Of a stretch of DNA of 64,000 nt, positions 9,801 through 21,800 are shown piece after piece. This DNA comes from Tubulanus polymorphus (Eukaryota > Nemertea > Palaeonemertea > Tubulaniformes > Tubulanidae), in the NCBI RefSeq assembly GCF_964204645.1, contig NC_134025.1:8377001-8441000 (forward strand). Direction: 5' to 3'. A program made the translations under genes and the position numbers. Positions within the stretch are counted from its first letter, which is position 1. Each line of letters opens with the position of its first letter. Below the pieces are notes generated by a model. That model was not told where the DNA came from and made no database searches. It saw only the letters and a program-made list of their open reading frames with translations.

Positions 9801-12800
9801 GTTTTCTACACGCCAAATTTCCAAATTATCAATTATTATTATCATTATTTGTGTTGAGAGGCCGCAGGTATTTACTTGTGCAGTCCGCATTCCGCTTAGC
9901 TGGATCAATCTGAAAGTTGATGTAGCCCGACGATTATTTAACGGTCCTCCAATACATAAAATTCACAATACGTAAAATTTGATGTTTTTATTCAGATACA
10001 ACAAAAACTAGATTGACAATTTCATGGGTGTCGTCAAATGATCCGAGATCCGAATCCGTGGTTTTGCAATCAGAACTAATAATGTTAATTTGAATTTGAA
10101 TTACATCCAGATTCCTTTCCCAAACCGATTCCGTGATTTAGTCCCACCATCGCCTTCACGAGGGACCATCGCAACAAATTTTATATTGCCATGTACCATA
10201 GATGCATAGAGGATACAGTCCCTAAAACATGGAATTGACAAAGTAGTTTAAATCTTGTACCGTATTCTACTAAAGGCATGATGACACGAGGCGCCGCGCG
10301 CGCGTGTTAAACATGAGACGGCAAGCCGCGGCGCGTGGGCTTCGTCGACCTCCCAGCCATACAGAGCGTCACTTTGAACTAAACAGCCTGCTAAAACTCA
10401 AACATAAGGTGTATATCGGTGACAACAACTAACAGTAGAACTTCCAATTAATTGTTTTGTTCTGCTGTCAGTTTATTGCATGTCTTACTTAACTATGTAT
10501 GAATCTTATATACGCCACGGCGCAATAAAAATAAGTTGTCAAATTGTTCTCATTTTCGCCCAAAAGAAATAACCCTAGTTATGGCCCTGTATCTGATCGG
10601 ATCTTATCTTAGATATATAAAGACTAAGACAAATAAAGAAATATCGATGAATAATACAATGAAAAAAGTAAAAAATTAAATGAAGTCAGAGTAAGACAAT
10701 TTTTCAAATTGTTTTAGGCCTGTTCAGTTCATTTTGTCAAATAGCTGTTGCCAAAATAGACTAAGAATGCATGAAATTACTAAGATTTGTTCTTATTTTA
10801 ATGGTTAGAATTGAATGCTTTTTTTGTACAGAAATTCCTGTTGCCATAAAAGCACCATTAAAAGACAAGGCTTGTTTGACACGTGATTCTGTCACCCTTG
10901 AATGTGAACTCACAAAACCAGACGCTCAAGTGAAATGGATGAAAAATGGAAAGGAAATCAAACCTGAAGATGGATACAAAATTGAAGTGGATGGATGCAA
11001 GCATCGACTTATCATTCCAAATGCTAAACAGGACGATGAGGCTGATTTTACTTTGTCAGTTGAAAAACTTTCTACTAAAGCAAATCTTACTGTCAGTGGT
11101 GAGTTCAATTTATATTTTGATTCTGCAATTCATGAGTGGGTAATATCTCAAGTTTTAATGTAGGCAGTAACCTAACAGTGGGTTTATATTCCACAGAGTA
11201 TCAATGAAAAACCAAAACTTTACTGTGCATGCATCTATTGAATATCCTCTAACCTAGAATTCGATGTTTCAAATCCAGACGAAATTGTCGTTCCATTATC
11301 TGAAAAGTTTGTGAAAGAAGACGAATATGTTGAATTCACAGCAGAGCTCATCAAACCAAACCTTCCAGTGAAATGGACAAAAAGTGGTGTTGAAGTTAAA
11401 CCATCTGACCACGTCAAAATAACTAGTGATGGCACAAAATATAAGCTTTCAATTCCTAAAGCTCATCTTGATGATGAAGCAATGTTTGCTTTAGTTCTTC
11501 CCAGTGGTAGAAAAACTGATGCCAAATTACATGTTGAAGGTAACCACATATATATATATATAGAAAATAGCATCTCCAGATATTCATATCGAATTACTTG
11601 ATGACTTTTCTTATATTCTTTGTTGTAGAACTGCCAGCAGAGATTATCCGGGGTCTTGAGGACAAAGTCATACGAGAAAAAGACACTGTAACGTTTGAAT
11701 GTGAAGTCTCAAAGTTAAAGGTGAACACTCACTGGTATAAAGATGACCGCGATCTCATCCATGATGATAAATATGAGATGTCATCTGATGGGCAAGTGCA
11801 TAGGTTAACTATAAAATCAGCAAATCGCTATGATGCTGGAGACTTTACTATTGTTGTCGAAGGAACATTGAAATCAACTGGAAATCTGAAAGTTGAATGT
11901 AAGTGATATTTACCACCAAATCAACCGGTACTCGAATTTAATATGACATAAATAGAAATACTTGTAATTGGTACAGTTTTGTAGACATTCATTTTTGTAT
12001 ATATCATTCTTTGCATATCTTTTAGGTGTTCCTGATGCTCCAGAATCACCTGAAATCAGTGATATCTTCAAGGATTCATGTACAGTCAATTGGCAGCCAC
12101 CTAATTTTGATGGAGGCTGTCCGATAATTGGTTACAATATTGAAAGGCGTGTTGTTGGTAATCCTCGATGGTTAAAAGTCAACAAAGAGTTGATACCAGA
12201 ATTATCACTGAATATCACTGACTTGTCTGAAGGTTTAGAGTATGAATTCCGCATTTGCGCTGAAAACAAGGTTGGCTGTGGTGACTGGAGCAAGCCATCT
12301 AAACCGGTCACTGCAAAGGATCCGTGGAGTGAGTGATATTTAGTTAAAGAAGTTTTAGATGATTTCATACATAACAGGAAACTTAAAATCTTTTTGCCAA
12401 TCTTATTTAGGTCTCCCTGGTCGACCTGGAATTCCGCAATATAGTAGAATAACAGATGACTCGATTGATTTGAAGTGGACTCCACCAGAAGATGATGGTG
12501 GTGCACAAATTATCAATTATGTTATTGAATATCGAGACACAAAATCTACTGAATGGATCACTGCCAATCCCAACAAACTTGTACCAGAATTGGAGTTTAC
12601 AGTTACGAACCTGAAAACTGATCATTTGTATGAGTTCCGTATAAGAGCTCAAAACAAAGTTGGTATTGGTGAACCATCGAAGAACACTGAAGAAGTTCGT
12701 ATAAAGAAACCACTTGGTGAGTTGTCGTTAATATCAGATATTAGATGGTATCTTTCAATCACTACCACTGTGTAAATGATACATTTTGAATTGAATTTCT

Positions 12801-15800
12801 TTTCTACAGTTGGTGAGCCCCCTCAGCTGATAACACCATTAGAAGATAAAATCGTAGTTATGCCAAAGGAAGCTGTGTTTGAATGTCACTTCACTCCAGG
12901 AAATCCTACTTCTGATATAAGATGGTAGGTTTAAAGCTGGCTACATACATATTATTACCATATTATTAGATGATGGGAAGGAAATGAGATTAATTACAAT
13001 GTCATAACATCATTCTAGGTTCAAAGATGAACAGCCTTTGGCTGCTAGTGATCACCATCTCATGTTGTGGAAACCGGACAAAGAGCTTGCGAGTTTGACC
13101 ATTAAAAATCTTCAACCTTCTGACAATGGAAAATATAGCTGTGAAGCTCGTAATATAATTGGCTATGCTGAAACTTCTGCTACACTCACTGTGCATGGTA
13201 TGGCTATATCCACATTATGATTTCTTTATTATTAATACAATATTTCATTTTCTAATTATGACGTTTTTTACTTTAGCTCATCCAACTTTGACTTATGAAG
13301 ATAAGCTTAAAGAGATGCAACTATTGAAGGTCTCACAGATGCTTTCTTTGAAAGTTGATGTAGATGGAATTCCTATGCCAACAGTAGAATGGTTTTTCAA
13401 TGATAAACCAGTTGAAACCAGTCAACGGTTCGTTATTGATACCAAACAAAAAGTATCGGTTCTCTCCGTGAAAAATGTCACAAGAGAAGACACTGGAAAA
13501 TATAAGGCAGTTGCCACTAATGTTGTTGGCAGTGTCGCTGGAGAATTTGAAGCCAAAATTAGGGGTATGTTTACTATTTCATTATTTGATAAATTTCAAT
13601 ACTATCTTAATATTCTATAAATAAATTTACTCAAACTTTTACACTTTTAGATAAACCTTCTCCTCCAATTGACCTTAAGACTACCGATATACAAAAAGAA
13701 TCAATCTCTGTTATCTGGCAACAACCAAAAGATGATGGTGGAGCTGAGATTACACATTACATCCTGGAACGACGCGATGTTAAACGTGATACATGGATTA
13801 CAGTTGCTAAAGTTGAAGCATCTGTGCTGTCGTATAAGATAGAAAAACTCATTGAAGGCAATGAATATGATGTTCGTGTGTCAGCTGAAAATATCGTTGG
13901 TCAAAGCTTACCCACTAACCTACCTCAAACTGTTACATGTAAAAGTCCTTATGGTGAGTATTTCTAAATTTTAGCTCAATAACTTAAATGCACAGCAATG
14001 ATACTTACGATAGATAAATCTATTATTTCAGATGTTCCTGGACCTCCTCGTAACCTTCACCCAACTGATGTCACAAAAACGCAATGTACATTAAATTGGG
14101 AACCTCCGGAGTCTGATGGTGGGTTGCCGATTACTGGCTACATTGTTGAAAGAAAACAAGTGGGTAGCAACCGATGGGTACGGGTCAACAAAGAACCAAC
14201 TATGGATTTGTCAATGACTGTGACAGATGTACAAGAAAGCCAAGAGTATGAGTTCCGAGTAAGTGCTCAAAATGATGAAGGTGTAGGCAAGCCGTCAGAT
14301 GTTACTGCTGCAATAAAGATCAAAGACCCATACGGTGAGTTGATATGAATATGTTTTGTCTTTTGAAATTATTTCTTTTGCACTGGGTATGTCTTAATTA
14401 GGATGTATATTTGTGAATCAAATTCTTTGGATTCTTGAATGTTTCAGATGTGCCTGGCCAACCAGGTAAACCTGTTGTCGAGGACCTTACTGCAACCACC
14501 TGTATGTTAAAATGGTCATCACCAACAGATGATGGTGGTTCCCCTATCATTAATTACATTGTTGAAATGAAAAAGCCAAAGGACAAGTCGTGGACCACAA
14601 TCAGTACTGGTGTAACTGTGCCATTCTGTGAATACAATGTCCACGGTTTGACTCAAGAAATTGACTACATTTTCCGTGTGACAGCTGAAAACAAAGCTGG
14701 ACAGGGAAAACCATCTGAACCATCAGACATTGCTAAATATGGTATGTAGTTCAACTGGCTAGAATTTATTTGGCATTTTGAGTCCATCTCGTCTTAACTT
14801 TTTGTATTTTGATGTTTTAAGTTGAACCACTTAAGTTACTCCGGCCACTACAAGATCAGAAGGTCAATGAATTACCAAACACAGCAACATTTGAGTGTGA
14901 GCTTTCCAAGGCAGGTCTTGATGTTAAGTGGTTTAAGAATGGCAAGCCCATCTCTCCTGGAGACAAATACAAGATGGTATCTGACAAAGGAGTTTATCGA
15001 CTTATCGTTAACGATATCACAGCTGATGATGATGCAGACTTCTCAATCAAAGTTGGAGATATAGAATCAAATGCGGCCTTGCTTGTTGAAGGTATATAGC
15101 AATCCATTAGATACTATATATATGAGATTTGCTGGAAAATTTATTGTAACTTGTTACTTTCCAGTGATGTATTCATGTTATAAACCATCTACCCGGTATT
15201 ATGATTAAGATGAAATTGTTTTGGGAGTTAGAGATAGAATACAATGAATTAGATTATATCATTATAGAAAAGGTACCAGTTATCTTTCTTTTATCATTTC
15301 AGTGCCACCAAAGATCTTATTGGACATGGAGAAATTTAAAGATACATTGGTAATGAAGACTGGTACGTCAACGGTAGTTGAGATTCCATTTTCAGCAGCG
15401 CCAATGCCGAAAATCATATGGTCTTTTAATGATGGCCAGTTCCCCGACGCTAAGAGAATCAGAGAAGAGACAATTCCTGGTATGACTGCATTAACACTGG
15501 GTAAGGTCGTCCGTACTGATGCTGGAGAGTACACACTTGTCATCGAGAATGAATTTGGTAGCAGCACATTGACTATTACACTTATAGTACTGGGTAAGTT
15601 TCATTACTGATTTTATTGTTTTCTTCTTAAATAAGAACGTACGTGATCTTGATCTAAGTGCATTTGTTATAGACAAACCTTCCCCTCCAAGAAACCTAGT
15701 CATTGATGACATCACTCCACAATCTGCCCATTTGAAATGGGAGGAGCCAGAATGGAATGGTGGCTGTGATATAACAGGGTATGTTATTGAAAAACGAGAT

Positions 15801-18800
15801 GTAAGCCGAGCAAGTTGGGTAAAATGTGCGACAGTACCTGAACTGGAATATACCGCTTTGAAGCTTGTTGAAGGCAATGAATATGTCTTCCGGGTTATGG
15901 CAGAAAATGAATGTGGTCTCAGTGAACCAGTTGAAATAGCACAACCTATTGTGGCCAAGCATCAATTTGGTAGGTTTTAATGGGATGTGTAGCCCTATAC
16001 AGAAATTATATTAAAGATCTTACTTTTAATATAGGATTTCGAATGAAATTAAAGGAGTAGAATATTTGATTTTATCAATTTTCAGATAAACCTGGACCAC
16101 CTGAAGCCCCCGAGGTTTCTGAGATCTTCAAAACATCATGCCTGGTAACATGGAAGCCGCCAGAAAAAGATGGTGGGTCGCCAGTCACTGGCTATCACCT
16201 GGAAAAACGTGTGACTAGTAGCAGTCGATGGGTTAAGGTGAACACAGAACGGCTTCCAGAATTATCATTGAATATAACTGATTTGAAGGAAAGTAGTGAA
16301 TATGAATTCCGTGTCAGTGCTGAGAATAAAGCCGGAATTGGTGAACCAAGCCCACCTTCCAAGCCATTTACTGCCAAGGATCCATGGGATAAACCAGGGC
16401 CACCAGGAATTCCGAAATACAGTGAAGTTACTGATACAACTATCAAATTAAACTGGACCCCACCAGAGAATGATGGTGGTGCCCCTATTATCAATTATGT
16501 CATCGAATACAAACTGAAAGATGGAAAGACTTGGAAGCAGGCCAATATTGATGTGACAGTCGTGGAAACTACATACACCGTAACAGGACTGAAGACTGAT
16601 TCAGAGTATGTCTTCCGTGTTAGTGCAGAAAATAAGGTTGGCAGAGGACCGCCAGCTGAAAATTCTGAACCAGTTAAAATCAAGGCACCATTAGGTTAGT
16701 TAAACATTGTTACCTTGGCTATAGCAATACAGAATTGATTTTCTCATCAGTACTCTATTGAATGATTTTTGTTGAAGTTGAAATGTTGTATCTGTATTCG
16801 ATTTTAGTGGGTGAGCCTCCAAAGATCTTGAAAGGACTAGTCGATGTTACAGCAGTATCACCAAATGAGGCAAAGCTTACATGTGATGTATTCCGTGGAA
16901 AGCCTGAAGCTGATATTGTTTGGTTAAAGAATGGAAATCAAGTGACTGCTGGTGATAAATATCAAATGTCCATTCAAGATAAGACTGCTACTCTGACTGT
17001 CCTGAAAACTGAACCAAAAGATTCGACATCTTATAAATGTGAAGTGTCAAATTTACTTGGAAGTTGTGACACATCTTCAACTCTAAGCATTAACAGTAAG
17101 TCAAACTATTGATACATGTATGATTAGTGTCTACTATATTTTCTTTCTTAATTATGTATTTTATTCTTTCAGCTCATCCGCTCATTGAATATGATGATAA
17201 ATATAAGTCAACCCAGACTTTGAAGGCCGGCACTTCACTGTCAGTCATAGTCAAGATTACAGGAATTCCAAAGCCAGTTGTAACTTGGACACTTGGTGAT
17301 ATAATTGTGAATAGTGATCGAGTTGTATCTAAAGACAATTTCTCAACGTTGAGTCTAAAAGCTGTTTCTAGGCAAGATGCTGGAAAATATGTTGTGACTG
17401 CTGAAAATATTGTTGGCACCGCAATGGCTGAATTTGATGTTGTTGTCAAAGGTAATTATATAATGAATAGATAATTAATAAATGTCAATTTCATTCAATT
17501 TTCAGTCCATCATATTTTCATGGAAATGATGTTCTTTTTTGCAGATAAACCATCTCCACCACAAAATCTCAGTGTTGCTGATATTCAGAAGGACTCAATT
17601 ACCATAAATTGGCAAAAACCAGCAGATGATGGAGGCTCCCCAATAACTGGTTACATTATTATGAAACGCGATGCTAAAAAGACAACTTGGTCAAACGCAG
17701 GGAAAGTAAATGCTGATACATTCACTCTGCAAGTACCAAAACTGATTGAAGGCAATGAATATTTTTTCCGTGTGATTGCTGTTAATGACATCGGTGAAAG
17801 TGAACCTGCCGATACAACTGAACCTGTCAAGGCCAAGAGCCCATTTGGTAAGATGCCTGTTCTAGAAAGATGTTGATTTTCATCTGTTGAGGGATTCAAA
17901 TAATAATCTGACAATCCTTTTTTCAGACCTACCTGGACCACCCACTAATTTGAAAGTAACAGATGCTTCAAAGAAACACATAAGCATTGAATGGAATGTG
18001 CCTCTTACTGATGGTGGCACTCCAATTATTGGTTATTTAGTTGAGTATAAGGCTGTAAGCAGCACTCGTTGGATTAAGCTTAACAAGGATCCACAGCCAG
18101 AATTATCTTTGAACGTGACAGATGTTGTTGAAAATCAAGAATATGAGTTCCGTGTCAGTGCTCAGAATGCTGAGGGCATTGGACCTCCATCAGATGTGCT
18201 TGAACCAGTTAAAGCTAAGGATCCATATGGTAAGATTTATATAACAATATGTGTTTATCACTTTATCCCCAAGTGCTTAAGTGATTTTAAGATATTAAAT
18301 TTTGATAACTGCATCATCTAATTTCAGATGTACCTGGCGCTCCTGGAAAGCCAAATATGTCTAATATGACTTCATCATCAGGCAATCTATCCTGGGCAGT
18401 ACCAGATGATGATGGTGGTGCTCCAATAACTAATTATGTTGTTGAAATGAAACAACCAAAATCCAAGGAATGGACATGCATCAGTCTAAATGCTAATGTG
18501 CCGAATCCTGAATTTATGGCTCAGAATCTCACTGAAGAAACTGATTATATCTTCCGAGTGTATGCTGAAAATAAGGCTGGCCGTGGTCCACCATCCGAAC
18601 CATCTGATGTTGCTCGATTCGGTAAGGCTGAGTGAGATGAATTGAAGAATTGGTGTGCAGCATGTTCCAACTTATTCATTGAAAATTTCTTTTCCAGAAC
18701 CACTTATAACTCTGATACGACCCCTTGAAGATCAAACAATCAAGTCATTACCAGCTTCTGCCACCTTTGAATGTGAGATTTCTCGGCCAGGCCTTGATGT

Positions 18801-21800
18801 TCAGTGGTTCAGAGATGGCAAGCTAATTAAACCTGGTGACAAATATAAGATTGTGTCAGATGGTACAATTTACCGATTAACCATAAATGACATACAGGAG
18901 GAAGATGATGCTGATTATTCACTTAAATTTAAGAGTATAGAAACTTCAGGCGGACTATTCATCGAAGGTAAACACTTAATATTGCGATAATTAAACAACT
19001 CCCCAATCGAGGGAAAATTAATACAATAATCATGAAATTTTATTCTTGTATGATTTCAGTACCTCCTGCATTCTTACTCGAGACGGCATTTGAAACCATT
19101 ATCATGAAGGTCAATACTTCTAAGATAACAGAAGTGCCATTCGCTGCTTGTCCAATGCCAAAAGTGACCTGGTCATTCAATGATGGGCAGTTAGTTCCTG
19201 ACCGCATGAAGGTTGAAACTATATATGGTATGACTGCCTTGACTTTAAATCGTATCCTGCGCAGTGATGCTGGTGATTATCGATGCAAGATTGAAAATAA
19301 ATTTGGTTCCCAAGAACTTCATTTACAAGTCAAAGTCATTGGTAAGTTGAAAAAAATAAACATATATTTGTATAATAAGCTAGATATGATATGATAAATA
19401 AGCATTGTTAGCATTTCTTTCATAGCTAACCTATTTTTATTTACCTATTTCATAGATAAGCCATCACCTGTCCGTAATCTTTCCTTGATCAACATAACTC
19501 CCGAAAGTGCTGACATTAAATGGGACTACCCTGAAGATGATGGTGATTCACCAGTCACTGGCTACATTGTTGAAAAGCGTGACAAGAAAAAAGCTTCGTA
19601 TACGAAAGTAGAAACGATACAAAAACTGGAATCGACTATTCCGAAACTTATTGCCAATGGAGAGTATGTCTTCCAGGTTACTGCTGAAAATGAAGTTGGA
19701 CAAAGTAAACCAGTAGAAATCGGACCATTTGTTGCTAAATACAGGTTTGGTAAGTGTATTCGACTGAATGGTTGTACTTAAATGTGATTTCAGAATTAGT
19801 TTCGGCTCCTCTATCTATATACCTGTAGATATAAAGTCTTGTGCTTTTTTCTTTACAGATGTCCCTGGACCCCCAGACGCTCCTGATGTTTCTGAGATTT
19901 TCAAAACATCCTGTGTTGTCACGTGGAAACCTCCTCTTAATGATGGTGGATCCCCAGTAACTGGCTATCATCTTGAGCGGCGTCTCACAAGTACAAATCG
20001 ATGGGTCAAAATCAACAAAGAACCCATTCCAGAATTGTCACTGAATATAACAGACTTGAAGGAAAGTAGTGAATATGAATTCCGTGTAAGTGCTGAAAAC
20101 AAGGCTGGTGTTGGTGAACCTAGTCCACCTTCCAAGCCATTTACTGCCAAGGATCCATGGGATAAACCAGGGCCACCCGGAATTCCAAAATGTAGTGAGA
20201 TTACAGACACCTCAATCAAGCTATCCTGGACCCCTCCAGAAAATGATGGCGGTGCTCCTATTTTAAATTATGTCATCGAATACAAACTCAAAGATGGAAA
20301 GACTTGGAAGCAGGCCAATGTCGATGTTACAGTCGCGGAAACTACCTACACTGTAAAAGGACTGAAAACTGATTCAGAGTATGTTTTCCGTGTTAGTGCA
20401 GAGAATAAAGTCGGCAGAGGACCGCCAGCCATGAATTCTGAACCAGTGAACATCAAAGCACCATTAGGTAAATAGAAACAAACATTCTACTGAGAAATAG
20501 TTTGTATTGGGACAAGGCTATAAATGAATTTTCTTTTTACAGTTGGCGAGCCACCTAAAGTAATTGATGGTGTTCATGATATCAAGATTGTATCACCAAA
20601 AGAATCTTTGTTACAATGTGAACTATTCCGTGGTAAACCAGAGGGAGACATTGTGTGGTACAAGGCTGGAAAGCAGATAACGTCCTCAGATAAATATGTC
20701 ATGTTATTCGAAGATAGTATTGCTTCCCTGAAAATCAAAAATACTGAACCAAAGGATACAGCCTCCTATAAAGTTGAGGTGTCAAATCCTTTGGGCAGCT
20801 GTAATTCATCTGGTCAACTCACAGTTCATGGTATGTATTCAAACTTATGCCCGATTGAATAATTGTTTCATGTGCACTCAATTATGTTATTATAGCATAA
20901 AACTTTTGTATAAGTTATAATCAGTGCCATCCAAAAGGTTTATCAATTATAATCAGGAATTATTCTTTGCTCGTGCCTCTTTTCAGTTCATCCGGCTATA
21001 ATGTTTGACAAGAAATATGAAGATGTCCAAAATATAAAAGGTGGTTCATCCCTTACAATCATTACCAAAGTCACTGGTTTACCACAGCCTACAGTTTATT
21101 GGTCATTTGCTGACAAGAAACTCAGTAAGACTGATCGTGTTACTATTGAATCAAAGGAAACTCTATCCAGTATTACAGTGAAAGGTCTTACTAGATCGGA
21201 TGCTGGAAAATACATAATCACTGCGGAAAATGAAGTCGGAAAGTCTACTGCTGAATTTACAGTAGTAGTTAAAGGTAAAAACTTTCAAATGCGCTAATTT
21301 CTCAGATTTTAGTTTTGTATCAATAAAATGCTGAGCTCTTGTTGCATTTATTTAGATAAACCTTCTCCACCACAAAACTTGAGAGTGACCGATATCCAAA
21401 AGGAATCAATCACTATTGAATGGCAGCCACCAGCTGATGATGGTGGTGCTCAAATTACTGGCTACAATATCATGAAACGCGATGCCAAAAAGACAACATG
21501 GTCAAATGCAGGTCGGGTCAAGGCTGATGAATTGAAATTCCAAGTACCAAAACTGATTGAAGGAAATGAATATTTCTTCCGTGTGGTTGCTGTCAATGAA
21601 ATCGGTGAAAGTGAACCTACTGACACAACTGAGCCTGCTATGGCTAAGAGTCCATTTGGTATGTTTCATAAATCTATTGACATGAAATATACTCCTCATT
21701 TAAGTATGTGTAACATTAAATTCTTGTCTTCTGTCATCTACAGACGTGCCAGGTCCTCCAAAGAACCTCCATGTTACTGATGCATCTAAAAAGCATATCG

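Larger units (their letters stand above)
9460..10831 (+). other. Long intron, 1372 bp, no gene seen
   Basis: It holds a 77-base imperfect hairpin at 9645-9721 and a short GC-rich patch near 10288-10340. A 76-codon minus-strand reading frame over the hairpin has no recognisable domain. Confidence 0.85.
12810..16694 (+). repeat. Super-repeat unit 1, domains A-J
   Basis: The order is Ig-Ig-FN3-FN3-FN3-Ig-Ig-FN3-FN3-FN3. Domain A is split by an intron at its Trp codon; I and J share one exon. This is the first complete 10-domain unit. Confidence 0.92.
16808..20467 (+). repeat. Super-repeat unit 2, domains A-J
   Basis: Nine exons with the regular 10-domain order. Domain A is unsplit; C, D and E are separate; I-J is fused. 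Confidence 0.92.

Noticed and set aside
9586-9816. 76-codon minus-strand frame in the intron before exon 4
   Set aside because: It overlaps the hairpin, has no recognisable domain and has no supporting context.
14822-15064. 80-codon plus-strand frame starting MNHLSYSGH
   Set aside because: It is the wrong frame of the Ig F exon of unit 1; the phase 1 frame gives VEPLKLLRPLQDQ and a full Ig domain.
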